Part shown: piece by piece, positions 15,959-24,964 of the stretch
Layout of the letters: every line of letters begins with the position of its first letter
Position numbering within the stretch: the first letter of the stretch is position 1
Source: Oscillospiraceae bacterium
GTDB lineage: Bacteria > Bacillota > Clostridia > Oscillospirales > Ruminococcaceae
Direction: 5' to 3'
DNA: 32,476 nucleotides
Assembly: GCA_018110905.1 (NCBI GenBank)
Contig: JAGBAZ010000017.1
Coordinates: 1-32,476, forward strand
Notes under the pieces: model-generated
The model's database searches: none
The model's input: the letters and a program-made list of their open reading frames with translations, nothing else
Told to the model about the DNA's origin: nothing
Translations under genes and position numbers: made by a program

Positions 15959-16373
15959 CCGCATGGAATGTCATAGATACGACGACGTAATCAACAGACA
16001 GCATCCTACATCGAAAAAACATCCGAGAATGTCGAACATGAACCGTGCGGCGCAGTTTGCTCCATTTGCGGCACTGACCGGCTACGAAGAGTCCATAAAG
16101 GAAACAGCAAGGCTTACCGACCGCAGAATCGAACTGAGCGAATATGAAATCGAAGAGCTCAACGCCAAGCTGAACTTTATTCAGGAGCATATAAAAGAGC
16201 GCCCGGAAGTCACGATAACCTACTTTCAGCCGGATGAGAGAAAAGAAGGTGGGGAGTATCTTACCGTAACTGGTAAGGTTAGGTGGATTGATGAGGTGGG
16301 CGGGGTTATGGCGTTTGAATGTAGGACGGAGCTGAAATTTGAGTTTATAACGATGATTTACTTGTTAAGATAA
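15951..16373 (+). CDS. YolD-like protein
   Basis: The protein has 140 residues from ATG 15951, which has GGGGTGA just upstream; an in-frame ATG at 15924 lacks a ribosome site. The segment N-R-A-A-Q-F-A-P-F-A-A-L-T-G-Y-E, followed by a helical E-L-S-E-Y-E-I-E-E-L stretch and a beta-rich C-terminus ending L-L-R, is the YolD-like pattern. YolD-like proteins are regularly encoded beside UmuC/UvrX polymerases in Firmicutes and are thought to work with them in the SOS response, possibly in a UmuD-like role; the mechanism is not established. It is the last gene of the SOS operon, and a new promoter follows. Confidence 0.88.
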   Translation: MNDRMECHRYDDVINRQHPTSKKHPRMSNMNRAAQFAPFAALTGYEESIKETARLTDRRIELSEYEIEELNAKLNFIQEHIKERPEVTITYFQPDERKEGGEYLTVTGKVRWIDEVGGVMAFECRTELKFEFITMIYLLR

Positions 16374-16409
16374 AATAACTTTCAACTAAACTATTCATTT
16401 ATCATGTGG

Positions 16410-16439
16410 TTGATAAAGTAGATATAGCGATGTTATAAT
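16410..16439 (+). promoter_or_regulatory. Promoter of the tcmP/radical-SAM pair
   Basis: TTGATA (16410-16415) and TATAAT (16434-16439) are 18 bases apart, about 35 bases before the ATG. It gives the cargo pair transcription independent of the SOS operon; no LexA-type box was seen. Confidence 0.65.
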
Positions 16440-16474
16440 AATATTAAGAGTGAGGTTAAAAGGGGGTAATGTTA

Positions 16475-17590
16475 ATGACTAATATTGCTGCAAAACTTGT
16501 TGAGTCTGGTATAAACATAAATGTACTTACGGACAAAAAACAGCAGACAGATTATAAAATTAAATATGTGTCAGAATATGTTAAACAATGGGCAATAATA
16601 AGCAGTGAGCGCACAGACATTACTAACATAACCTTTATTGATTGTATGTGTAATGCAGGAGTTTATAAAGATGGGGATTTATGTACGGGTTTGGAAGTTT
16701 TATTGATTTTTAACGAACTTGCCGGTAGACATCCGGATAAAACTTACAACCTCTATCTAAATGATTATGACAGTAAAAAAATTGATACACTAAAAAAAGT
16801 AATTCCTTTGTTGCATGTAAAAAGGTCAAATATAAGAATAATAATTTCGACAAAAGATGTTAATGATTATTTAGTTTCTTTAAAAGACAATAAGAATGTT
16901 TTCGGATATTCAAAAATTGTTATTTTATACATAGACCCATATGATTTTGGCACAGTTCATATACCTAAAGTTCACGATATTTTAAAACATAATTATTGTG
17001 AACTTATATTCAATTTTTTTATTAGTGATTATGTGAGAAATTGGAAAAATAATAGTGAACGTATTTCTAAATGCCTTGGAGGAACAACTGTTTCTTCAAA
17101 AGAAGAACTAGTTAAATATATGGAAAAGGAATTCAAAACCGGAAATATTAAATATGGATTTTCTTATCAGTTCAAAACAGAAACTAATATAGAACTTTAT
17201 CAAATTATGTTTTTTACTCCAAATAAAAGAGGTTTAGAAGTTCTTAAAGATGCTTTGTGGAAAGTTTTTGGAGGTAAATTTTATCATAAAAATCAGAAAG
17301 AGTTGGAAAGAATGCAAACTTCATTGTTTACTGAGGAGGACGAACAAGGTTGGTTGCTTAAGTTACACGCAGAAGAAGCAAAAAAATTATTGTTGTTTAA
17401 TAGTGGTAAAACATTGACTTATTCTGAAATAGAAATGCTGTTAATAGAAAAATCAATGGTTAAAGAGGGACAAATAATATCCCACGTATTGAAACCACTG
17501 ATTGAAGAAGGTAAAGTAATTAAACGGAATTTTAATGTAAGCAAAAGAAACTATAAATCAGACTCGTATGAAATAGGAGAATCAAAATGA
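16475..17590 (+). CDS. tcmP: Three-Cys-motif partner protein TcmP
   Basis: The protein has 371 residues. ATG 16475 is preferred over 16469, because the GGGGGT site at 16462-16467 would be too close to the earlier ATG. The N-terminal half has a Rossmann-like order: F-I-D-C-M-C-N-A-G-V-Y (where relatives have a D-x-F-A-G-P-G type motif), L-Y-L-N-D-Y-D, then I-L-Y-I-D-P-Y-D-F-G-T. The C-terminal 100 residues look like a winged-helix domain. TcmP proteins are named for being encoded next to three-Cys-motif radical-SAM-like proteins, and that partner follows with a 4-base ATGA overlap. The methyltransferase-like core suggests nucleotide or nucleic-acid chemistry, but the family reaction is unknown. 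The gene is visibly richer in A/T than its neighbours, which suggests separate acquisition. Confidence 0.85.
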   Translation: MTNIAAKLVESGININVLTDKKQQTDYKIKYVSEYVKQWAIISSERTDITNITFIDCMCNAGVYKDGDLCTGLEVLLIFNELAGRHPDKTYNLYLNDYDSKKIDTLKKVIPLLHVKRSNIRIIISTKDVNDYLVSLKDNKNVFGYSKIVILYIDPYDFGTVHIPKVHDILKHNYCELIFNFFISDYVRNWKNNSERISKCLGGTTVSSKEELVKYMEKEFKTGNIKYGFSYQFKTETNIELYQIMFFTPNKRGLEVLKDALWKVFGGKFYHKNQKELERMQTSLFTEEDEQGWLLKLHAEEAKKLLLFNSGKTLTYSEIEMLLIEKSMVKEGQIISHVLKPLIEEGKVIKRNFNVSKRNYKSDSYEIGESK

Positions 17591-18351
17591 ATCGTAAAAC
17601 GCTGATATATAAAACCGGTGTTGAATATGGAGATTATACCTTGAATCATATTCAGGGATGCTCACACGGTTGTAAATATCCATGTTATGCTTATATGATG
17701 GCTAAAAGGTTTGGAAAGGTGAAATCTTATGAAGAATGGACGCAACCATGTATTATAGATAATACTTTACAATTATTGGAAAAAGAGATTCCAAAATTTA
17801 AAGATAAGATCGATATATTACACCTTTGTTTCACAACAGATCCATTTATGTACAAGTATCCAGAAATATCAGAATTGAGCATGCGAATCCTAAAAAAAGC
17901 TAATGATAACGGTATAAAATGCTCTGTTTTAACTAAAGGTATATTACCGATTGAATTGGCTGAGTTGCTAACAAAAAATGAATATGGTATCACAGTTGTT
18001 TCTTTGAATGAAAATTTTAAGAAAAAATATGAACCCGGTGCTGCTCCGATCAAGGAAAGAATTCAAGCTTTAAAAAAGTTGCATGATAAAGGGTGTTATA
18101 CATGGGTAAGCATAGAACCTTATCCTACTCCAAATATTATTGAACAAAATTTAGAAAATATACTAAATGAAATATCTTTTGTTGATAAAATAATTTTTGG
18201 TAGATTGCATTACAACAAAATTGTTTCTGAATACAAAGATTACAAAAAATTCTATAACCTTTGTGCAAAAAAAGTTATAGAATTTTGTAAGAAACAAAAA
18301 ATTGAGTACTATATAAAAGAAGGTACAGTTACTAAAGAAGGTCCTACTTGA
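17587..18351 (+). CDS. Three-Cys-motif radical-SAM-like protein (SPL/DUF5131-related)
   Basis: This 254-residue protein has a G-C-S-H-G-C-K-Y-P-C-Y-A motif near its N-terminus (Cys25, Cys29, Cys33, spacing CX3CX3C). The rest of the chain alternates strand and helix, with T-T-D-P-F-M, C-S-V-L-T-K-G and W-V-S-I-E-P-Y-P-T-P segments, as in spore-photoproduct-lyase-like partial TIM barrels. Canonical radical SAM enzymes use CX3CX2C, so one extra residue (Pro) is present, as in the three-Cys-motif family. It is coupled to tcmP by an ATGA overlap. I infer an iron-sulphur enzyme working with TcmP; the substrate is unknown. The last codons form the left arm of the terminator. Confidence 0.82.
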   Translation: MNRKTLIYKTGVEYGDYTLNHIQGCSHGCKYPCYAYMMAKRFGKVKSYEEWTQPCIIDNTLQLLEKEIPKFKDKIDILHLCFTTDPFMYKYPEISELSMRILKKANDNGIKCSVLTKGILPIELAELLTKNEYGITVVSLNENFKKKYEPGAAPIKERIQALKKLHDKGCYTWVSIEPYPTPNIIEQNLENILNEISFVDKIIFGRLHYNKIVSEYKDYKKFYNLCAKKVIEFCKKQKIEYYIKEGTVTKEGPT

Positions 18352-18371
18352 TTATGTAGGACCTTCTTTTA
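18334..18371. terminator. Bidirectional terminator shared by two convergent operons
   Basis: A 14-bp perfect stem (AAAGAAGGTCCTAC at 18334-18347, GTAGGACCTTCTTT at 18356-18369) has an 8-base loop. The radical-SAM-like gene's stop is in the loop, and the CHAP gene's stop (18369-18371) is at the other edge. T-runs are present in both directions. Confidence 0.88.
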
Positions 18372-20228
18372 CAAAAAAACTCCATACCCCAATATCTCAT
18401 AATGCCCAACGCTGTAGCTTCTTCTCCTGCAGGTGTCATCGGAGTTGCCCTCAATGGTATAAACAATTCCATTTTCAGCTTTCTCGACTATGCCAACATG
18501 ATTTGGTCTGCCGTCCTGGCCGGTGATATCTTCATCCCAATCGAAGAAGATTATCATCCCGGGAACAGGTTCTGCAGAACCGTCAGCCCATTGTCCACGG
18601 GACTGGAACCAGTTTACACCTATGGCACAGCTTGCAAATTTGGGTATGATTCCATTTTCAATATAACCGCATTCGTTTGCACACCAACTGACAAAACAGG
18701 CACACCAGTCAACCCGTTCGCTGAATCCGTACCAGGACCAATAAGGTTCACCGCCCACATTACCGATTTGAGATTGAGCAACCGCAACAATCATATCGTC
18801 GCTCTGTCCTGTAATTCCGTAAAGAACCATAGCCCACAGTTCGTCGTTTTCTTCTGAAAGTAAAGCGCCGAGCTGTTCTTTTTGCTTGCGGTCAAAGTTA
18901 TATTCCTCTGCCATTTCATCTGCAGTTTTGTGGCTTACCGTAATGAAAAGATATGTCCTTGTTTCCGTTGTTTCGGTTTCTACAATGTTTCCGTTACCGT
19001 CATCAGATTCGACTATAACTGTTTCTGTGATTTCTTCTGTCCTAAAAGATATCTCATTCATTTCCCAGAATATCTCCCTGAGAATCTCTTTCTTCTCATC
19101 AGTTATAGTTGCTACTTCCTGACCGTTTATCGGATCAGTTGTAGTCTTTACAGCATATACCGCAAGCACCTCTTTCCAAACTGCCCTTGAACCCGACATT
19201 TCGAGAATATCATAAGGATTTTCAAGCTTAATCTTTTCAATTTCTGCGAGATACTCGTCATTGATTTCTCGAATTACTTCCTGCATAGTTTCTCCTCCGG
19301 TGTCTTCGTTTGAAAAGAAAATCCCAAAAGAAGAACCGACCAACAGTCCTATAAGCATAATGATTACAATAATCATTACAGCGACCCATCCGCCTGCTGC
19401 AATAGCGGCAATAAGTGCTTTTGTGGCTGCAATTATCCCTTTCACCATAGATTTACCTGCAACGAAAACAGCCCTTCCAGCAGTATAAACTGCATTTACG
19501 GTTTTCTTTGTTCCTTGAATAATAGTCTGCGGTGCTTTAACTACTGTATGGGGCGCTGTGGTCGTCGTTTTGACCGTTTTGATGGTTGCTTTTGAAGTTT
19601 GCTCCGCAGTTTTAATCGTTGTTTTACCACCTTTCGCGGCTGTTTTGCTGGTACTTGCAACGCTTGCTCTTGTTTTGATTTTACCTTTTACAAGATCAGC
19701 AGAAACTTGTGCAGATTCTTTCGTTTTTATGGTGTTGTTCACAGATTCAGCCGTTCTCTGTTCGTAAACCCTTTCGGTTCTTTTCTCCGCTTGTTTTACT
19801 GCATATTCTTTAGCACGTTCCTGCGGATTGGATTTAGAAGAATTATATTGTCCTTTATGAGAAGGACCGCCAGTATATTGGCGGTCTTCTTTAGTTTCGG
19901 ATCTATAAGAAGCAGAATGAGCACGGGGATTATTCCCGTGCTCAAAATGTTCTTTTGCTTTTATAATGTTTTCTTTTGTGGCTTCAAAACCTTTTCTTCC
20001 GTGCTCATCAAATTGATAAAAAGCTTCATGTCCGATTGTTTCGGAAACTTCGGTTACTTTATCGGAAGCATATTCTTCCGGAGAATTCTCTTCTGCGTAA
20101 TAGCTATGCTCAGCGCTTTGCTTGGTTCGTATATATGCATCTTTCATTCTGTCCGAAAGATTTGCTGATTTATCAAGAACCTTTATTGAGTTACCAACAA
20201 CGGATTCTTTAGTTTTTATATCATTCAT
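18369..20228 (-). CDS. Conjugation cell-wall hydrolase with CHAP domain
   Basis: This 619-residue protein has a polar N-terminal half, including a Lys/Thr/Ala-rich low-complexity stretch (165-245). A membrane helix follows (280-305), then an extracellular helical region (315-470) and a C-terminal CHAP amidase/endopeptidase domain (about 480-617). The motif D-W-C-A-C-F-V-S-W-C gives the catalytic Cys509, with His577 in P-N-H-V-G-I-V and Asn595 in E-G-N-S. Such proteins open peptidoglycan locally for the mating channel, in the VirB1-like position of Gram-positive type IV secretion. The start overlaps the sortase stop by eight bases. It is the last gene of the transfer operon and ends at the shared terminator. 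The lytic transglycosylase domain found in some relatives was not recognised. Confidence 0.87.
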   Translation of the reverse strand: MNDIKTKESVVGNSIKVLDKSANLSDRMKDAYIRTKQSAEHSYYAEENSPEEYASDKVTEVSETIGHEAFYQFDEHGRKGFEATKENIIKAKEHFEHGNNPRAHSASYRSETKEDRQYTGGPSHKGQYNSSKSNPQERAKEYAVKQAEKRTERVYEQRTAESVNNTIKTKESAQVSADLVKGKIKTRASVASTSKTAAKGGKTTIKTAEQTSKATIKTVKTTTTAPHTVVKAPQTIIQGTKKTVNAVYTAGRAVFVAGKSMVKGIIAATKALIAAIAAGGWVAVMIIVIIMLIGLLVGSSFGIFFSNEDTGGETMQEVIREINDEYLAEIEKIKLENPYDILEMSGSRAVWKEVLAVYAVKTTTDPINGQEVATITDEKKEILREIFWEMNEISFRTEEITETVIVESDDGNGNIVETETTETRTYLFITVSHKTADEMAEEYNFDRKQKEQLGALLSEENDELWAMVLYGITGQSDDMIVAVAQSQIGNVGGEPYWSWYGFSERVDWCACFVSWCANECGYIENGIIPKFASCAIGVNWFQSRGQWADGSAEPVPGMIIFFDWDEDITGQDGRPNHVGIVEKAENGIVYTIEGNSDDTCRRRSYSVGHYEILGYGVFL

Positions 20229-21036
20229 TCATATCACTTTCCATAGGGAGATTATCAACGAGTTTCGCCACAACTACGATTCTGCCATCGGTCTGGCTGT
20301 ATTCGCAGGTGGAAAGAGTAAGAAGTCTGTCACCATATTTTGCATCAACGTCGGTTTCATAAAGCTGAAGGTATTTGCAGGTTTCGATATATTCATTGAA
20401 ATCTGCTTCATCTTCTGCATTTACAAACTGGAAATATTTGAATCCTGCATCGCTATAGGCAACGGTTTTGAATACGGCAACGATTTCATATCTTCCGTAA
20501 TCAAGAAGAGTATCGAACTGAATATATTTGTGTTCTTTGTAGAATTCTTCGTCCTCAAATTTGCAAAGGTCTGCAAACATGGAACCATTATTCATATTGT
20601 GTCCGTAAACAACGATGTTGTCGCAGTTGTCGATAAGACAGTTTTCCTGAATATACGGAACCCCATAATCACTATAGGATTTATCGAAAGCATGTTTGAG
20701 ATAGAAGTTAGGATCATCTAAGGTCTGCATTACGGGATAATCGATTTTAGTTCCTTCAATTTTTACCCACGCAATAAAGTCATCATTCTGCTCATAGATG
20801 GGCAGATATTTCTCATAAGAAGTCGGACCGTTATATTCGTGCTCGACACTTCCTTCAAGGTCGATTACTTCATCATTTTCGTGCTCAACCTCGCTTGATA
20901 CGAGAGAAGAAAGATTTTCATAGGTCTGTTCCGCTTTGTTTTCGTCTGCCATCTGGCTAAAGAAAACAATTCCGGAAGAGATTGCGATAACGGAAAGGAT
21001 AACTGCAATAAGCATCATAACAGTAGATTTTTTCAT
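20221..21036 (-). CDS. Class B sortase
   Basis: The protein has 271 residues from ATG 21036, with AGGAGG upstream. An N-terminal membrane anchor (5-27) precedes the sortase domain. The catalytic residues are visible as Y-G-H-N (His146), L-S-T-C (Cys244) and G-R-I-V (Arg252), in the order and spacing of class B enzymes. Sortases join surface proteins to peptidoglycan or pilin subunits. In Tn1549-type elements a class B sortase is a standard member of the transfer operon, probably handling an element-encoded surface protein. No substrate with an obvious sorting signal was found in this window. The gene lies 25 bases after the VirB4 gene and overlaps the CHAP gene. Confidence 0.92.
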   Translation of the reverse strand: MKKSTVMMLIAVILSVIAISSGIVFFSQMADENKAEQTYENLSSLVSSEVEHENDEVIDLEGSVEHEYNGPTSYEKYLPIYEQNDDFIAWVKIEGTKIDYPVMQTLDDPNFYLKHAFDKSYSDYGVPYIQENCLIDNCDNIVVYGHNMNNGSMFADLCKFEDEEFYKEHKYIQFDTLLDYGRYEIVAVFKTVAYSDAGFKYFQFVNAEDEADFNEYIETCKYLQLYETDVDAKYGDRLLTLSTCEYSQTDGRIVVVAKLVDNLPMESDMNE

Positions 21037-21061
21037 AAAATTTTCCTCCTAAAATTTTAAT

Positions 21062-23410
21062 TTAGCAGGCTTCATCGTATTGGCCGAAGGAGCCTTCGTT
21101 GGGTTTGGTGGTTATAAGTTTGTAAATTTTGGTATTGCTAGGAAATTTGTTAATGAACGGAACAATTGCTCCTCCATAGCGGAGAAGACCACAGCCGGCT
21201 TTTGCATTTGTAACGTAGCCCATCTGTTCCCGTGATATTCCAAGAAGTGCGGCAAGAGGGTCACGGTCAAGCGGAGATTGATTCATCATAACAATACATT
21301 CGGAGTTGGAAACCATTATTCTTGCAAGATCATCGTTAAGCAGGTATTCAATATCCTGAGTAATTGCACATGGCGATGCATTTCGTTTTCTGAATTGTCT
21401 CCATGCAGAACTAAAGAAGGCAGCACTATGTTCACTATTAAATACAACATGAAATTCGTCTATAAAAATATGAGTGCGTTTGCCCTTTTTCCAGTTCTCC
21501 GTTACGCGATTGAGAATAGTATCAGTAATAACGAGAAGACCAACTGGTTTAAGCTGCTCGCCTAATTTATGAATATCATAGGAAGTAATTCTATTGCTTG
21601 TATCCACATTGGTTTCATGTGCAAAAATATCAAGAGAACCGGAAGTGAAAAGCTCCATGGAAAGAGCAATTTTTCTTGCTTCCTCCTCCGGCTGTTCCAA
21701 AAGTACATCACGAAGTAACTTCAAAGTAGGCGTTTCTCCGGTAAACTCACATTCACGATAAAGTTGTGTAACACATCGGTCTATGATTGATTGGTTATGA
21801 GCTCCTGCACCGTTTTTATCGATTTGTTCAAAAAGTGACATAATGAATTCGGATTTTTTTGCAAGAGGGTTTTCATCTTTGTCTGCGTATCCGTGAGCCA
21901 TATCCATTGCATTGATATGGTCTTTTCCTCCTGCTTTGATCTCATGTACTGAACCATGAAATGCCTTTACGAGAGGTGTATATTCACCTTCAGGATCACA
22001 GATTATGATTTCATCGTCAGGGCAAAACAAAGAATAAAATGTAATTAGAAGTTTTGCAAAGAAAGATTTGCCAGAGCCGGAGATACCGAGAATAATCATT
22101 GACTGGTTCATTAGTTTTGAAAGATTACATAGAATTAGGTTGTGTGATATTGCGTTTTCTCCGAAATATATACCTCCGTCTTCCTGTATCTCCTGAACGT
22201 TAAAAGGCATAAGAACAGCGGCACTTTCTGTGGTGAGAGTGCGTACCATATCGATTTTACGAATACCGATTGGAAGAACGGTTTTCAAAGCATCCATCTG
22301 TTGAAAACGCATAATCGCAAGCTGACACATATTTTTACCCGCAATGGAACGTAATGTTTTTGTATCTGAATCAAGTTGTTCCTTTGAATTTGCAACGTGA
22401 ACAAGGGTTAAAACCGCAAACATCATCTTTTGATCACGACTGGATAAATCATTAAGCAATTCTTTTAATTCATTTCTCTGAAGTTCAAGGTCGTAAGGAA
22501 TTGTTGCAGAAAAGTTGTTGTTTGCATTTTGCCTTCTTTGCCAATCAGCTATATTCTTTTCTACACCTAAAAGACGTGCTTCGGTTTCTTTTATAGCTTC
22601 CTCGGTAGGAATTGGAATAATATCGAGTGAAAGCATAAGATTTCTGTTAAAATCCGTAAGTTCCTTGATCATTTCATCTTTGATAAATGTAGCATAATCT
22701 TTAAGAAACAGAACCCTCGCATATTTATCTCCAAACTTGAAATAATCACTTTTCTTTTCTATATAGTCAGGGCAAATATAGTTCCGAAAATCATGCCCAT
22801 GACGAATCAACTGCTTAGGATCGAAACTGAAATAGCTTTCTTCACCCGGACGATAAAAATCATGGAGAATATTAAGCCTTTCTGTTGCATCGAGGGGAAT
22901 ACATTCCGAACCTAGTTCTGAAAGCTGTGTTCCAAGGTTTGTTCCTACTCGCATAAAATAGTTTCTTGCATCTTCAATGTTTCTATGATACGAAGAAATC
23001 GTTACGTATTTTTCCTGAACAATTCCGTTTGCCCCGGAAGCTTTATCAAGAATAAATTTGTTGTATTCATCACGGTATTCATCAAGACCATCATCTTCTA
23101 ATGGCTTGACAATATTTTCTTCAAATTTATTCGTATCAATTCTTCGGTTGTTGATTGTGATTTTTGCGGTATCACCGTCATCAAGACTATTTAGAAGATT
23201 AGCATAGCTAAGAAACATCTTCTTTTTATCCTCATTTGAAGCAGCAAAATAATTTATATCTTTGAACTGATAGGTTTTTGCAAACTTATCATCTACCATA
23301 AAAATACCGTCCGACCAGATTTGTTTAATCGGAATTACATCCTGCACTTTTCTGGGGACGGTATATTTTCCTCTATCTTTTTTGAACAGGGCATCTAATG
23401 TTTTTAGCAT
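21062..23410 (-). CDS. VirB4/TraE-type conjugation ATPase
   Basis: This 782-residue protein has AAGGAGG, located inside the 3' end of the PrgI gene, before ATG 23410. Walker A is G-I-S-G-S-G-K-S-F-F (about residue 445), Walker B is H-I-F-I-D-E-F-H, and a D-P-E-G-E-Y segment lies between them, all typical of VirB4 proteins of Gram-positive conjugative elements. The N-terminal 400 residues form the VirB4 scaffold domain. It powers assembly of the mating channel and substrate passage on the cytoplasmic face of the membrane. The stop of PrgI overlaps its start by seven bases. Length and motifs appear intact, so I expect a functional enzyme. Confidence 0.94.
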   Translation of the reverse strand: MLKTLDALFKKDRGKYTVPRKVQDVIPIKQIWSDGIFMVDDKFAKTYQFKDINYFAASNEDKKKMFLSYANLLNSLDDGDTAKITINNRRIDTNKFEENIVKPLEDDGLDEYRDEYNKFILDKASGANGIVQEKYVTISSYHRNIEDARNYFMRVGTNLGTQLSELGSECIPLDATERLNILHDFYRPGEESYFSFDPKQLIRHGHDFRNYICPDYIEKKSDYFKFGDKYARVLFLKDYATFIKDEMIKELTDFNRNLMLSLDIIPIPTEEAIKETEARLLGVEKNIADWQRRQNANNNFSATIPYDLELQRNELKELLNDLSSRDQKMMFAVLTLVHVANSKEQLDSDTKTLRSIAGKNMCQLAIMRFQQMDALKTVLPIGIRKIDMVRTLTTESAAVLMPFNVQEIQEDGGIYFGENAISHNLILCNLSKLMNQSMIILGISGSGKSFFAKLLITFYSLFCPDDEIIICDPEGEYTPLVKAFHGSVHEIKAGGKDHINAMDMAHGYADKDENPLAKKSEFIMSLFEQIDKNGAGAHNQSIIDRCVTQLYRECEFTGETPTLKLLRDVLLEQPEEEARKIALSMELFTSGSLDIFAHETNVDTSNRITSYDIHKLGEQLKPVGLLVITDTILNRVTENWKKGKRTHIFIDEFHVVFNSEHSAAFFSSAWRQFRKRNASPCAITQDIEYLLNDDLARIMVSNSECIVMMNQSPLDRDPLAALLGISREQMGYVTNAKAGCGLLRYGGAIVPFINKFPSNTKIYKLITTKPNEGSFGQYDEAC

Positions 23411-23766
23411 CGGAGATTTGACCTCCTTTTCTTTTTATTTGTTTTCTCTTTTATAGCTTCAAAATAATAATTGTTCGGCCTAAAAAGAAGAATATGGGGT
23501 TCAAGAATTTCTGTTCTAATAAAATTCAGAAGAAACTTTTCTGCTGTCATGCCGTGATATGAAAAGAACCCCATTACCGCAAAAGGAACAGCTCCAAGAA
23601 TGCACATCCACGAAACCATTTCCGTTCCTACAATTGGTTTTAACAGAAAATACAGCAAAATGGTAACGGCAATCGCTATAACAGAAAATATGAATTGTCG
23701 AAGTGTTAAGCCGAGAAAGATACTTTCATGGTAATCTCGAATTTCTTTAATAGTTTTAACTTCCAT
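23404..23766 (-). CDS. PrgI family transfer protein (VirB3-like)
   Basis: This 120-residue protein has two closely spaced hydrophobic helices (about 24-42 and 48-68) after a short N-terminus containing V-K-T-I-K-E-I-R-D-Y-H-E-S-I-F-L-G-L-T, the PrgI family signature region. PrgI-like proteins occupy the VirB3 position next to VirB4 and contribute to the inner membrane complex. Here the gene directly precedes and overlaps the VirB4 gene. The basic C-terminus (K-K-K-R-R) is probably cytoplasmic. Confidence 0.88.
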   Translation of the reverse strand: MEVKTIKEIRDYHESIFLGLTLRQFIFSVIAIAVTILLYFLLKPIVGTEMVSWMCILGAVPFAVMGFFSYHGMTAEKFLLNFIRTEILEPHILLFRPNNYYFEAIKEKTNKKKRRSNLRC

Positions 23767-23776
23767 AAATACCTCC

Positions 23777-24613
23777 TTATAGTCCCATCATTTCTCTGAC
23801 AACTCTGTCCGCCATCTTTATTGCACCGACAAGAACCAACATATTGAAAACAAGTTCTCCCACATAGCTCCATACCATTGTTACCGCAGAAGCACCGGAT
23901 TGAACCACCGGAGGAGTTGCCGCAAAGAGGGAGAAGATTATGCAGCCGAGTACGATAATTGCACCTTCAAGGCAGACAGCGGCATAGGACTTGATAAAAG
24001 CTATGCCAACGCTTTGAGTTGGTTCGCCCGCAAAGGTTGAAAGTGGGACCGGTGCAATTGCTGTGTAAAGATATAGCTTGAAGAATCTTCCATAAACGGT
24101 CAGTATCATAACAAAAGAGAGCACGGTTATGAAAAGACTTCCTATAAGCGTTACCGCCCAGAGGGGAATACTCTCAAAGAAAGTACATTCTTCAATTGCT
24201 GTTATAATCTCTCCCGGCAAAACCGTCTGCTGTATTGCTCCGAGTCCCGCAGAGTTCATAATGGTTGAAACAACACCCTGAACAATGCTGAATAAAGCAA
24301 GCATCAAATCCAGACCATATGTTACAACGCCTTTTGCAAGTGCAAAACGGATAAAGATTTTGAGTGCGGTTTCGGGGCGTTTTACTTCCGCAAACGAACC
24401 GCAGGTTTTCATAACACCGACCACAAAGAACAGAACAAGGAGCGCAAGTCCTATGGCCTGTATTGCTCCGTGGATATTTAGGACTACGCTCCATATTGTT
24501 CCGCCTTTGAAGTTTTCCGGTGACATTGTGATGAGCGTCCAAATCTCGGCAAGCTTCTCATTCCAAGTATCCAGAGCATTTTGCAGATTTTGAACTACCC
24601 AGTTATCTGACAT
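23777..24613 (-). CDS. VirB6-like polytopic conjugal transfer protein
   Basis: This 278-residue protein has a strong ribosome site (AGGAAGGAGG) before ATG 24613. Six or so hydrophobic segments follow a soluble start (W-V-V-Q-N-L-Q-N-A-L-D-T-W). It resembles the CD0411/TrbL-type membrane proteins of Tn1549-like elements, which fill the VirB6 role of forming the inner-membrane channel. It lies between the Maff2-like and PrgI genes, as expected for that family. There is no signal peptide or enzymatic motif. Confidence 0.88.
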   Translation of the reverse strand: MSDNWVVQNLQNALDTWNEKLAEIWTLITMSPENFKGGTIWSVVLNIHGAIQAIGLALLVLFFVVGVMKTCGSFAEVKRPETALKIFIRFALAKGVVTYGLDLMLALFSIVQGVVSTIMNSAGLGAIQQTVLPGEIITAIEECTFFESIPLWAVTLIGSLFITVLSFVMILTVYGRFFKLYLYTAIAPVPLSTFAGEPTQSVGIAFIKSYAAVCLEGAIIVLGCIIFSLFAATPPVVQSGASAVTMVWSYVGELVFNMLVLVGAIKMADRVVREMMGL

Positions 24614-24649
24614 AAAATATCCTCCTTCCTAATTTAAAGGTAAGAGGAT

Positions 24650-24964
24650 TTAACCAACGATAAGGTCAAGGATCTCTTTTGCAAATGTGATTACAATACC
24701 GCCGGCAAGAGTGAGAAATCCGTTGGATCTTTGGGAAGGGTCATGGCTTTGGAGTGAAAGGCCGACCTGAACAATACCCCAACCGAGGAGGATAATACCC
24801 ACGGCACGGATAAGTCCGAAGATAAAGGTTGAAAGATTGTTGATTACGGTTAGCGGATCGCCGCCGGTTGCATAAACGATGCTCGCCGTGCTCAGCATCA
24901 TGCTCAAAGCTAAAACGAGAGCACAAAAGATTTTGAAATGTTTAGCTGTACTGTTTTTCTTCAT
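24650..24964 (-). CDS. Maff2 family small membrane protein (VirB2/pilin-like)
   Basis: The protein has 104 residues from ATG 24964, which has AAGGAGA seven bases upstream; in-frame Met codons further upstream lie inside the coupling-protein gene and lack a better site. A signal-peptide-like segment (9-32, ending V-Y-A-T-G-G) is followed by two hydrophobic helices separated by a short polar loop (S-H-D-P-S-Q-R). That is the layout of VirB2-like subunits, and it matches the Maff2 mobile-element family. The start overlaps the coupling-protein stop by 23 bases. Confidence 0.87.
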   Translation of the reverse strand: MKKNSTAKHFKIFCALVLALSMMLSTASIVYATGGDPLTVINNLSTFIFGLIRAVGIILLGWGIVQVGLSLQSHDPSQRSNGFLTLAGGIVITFAKEILDLIVG

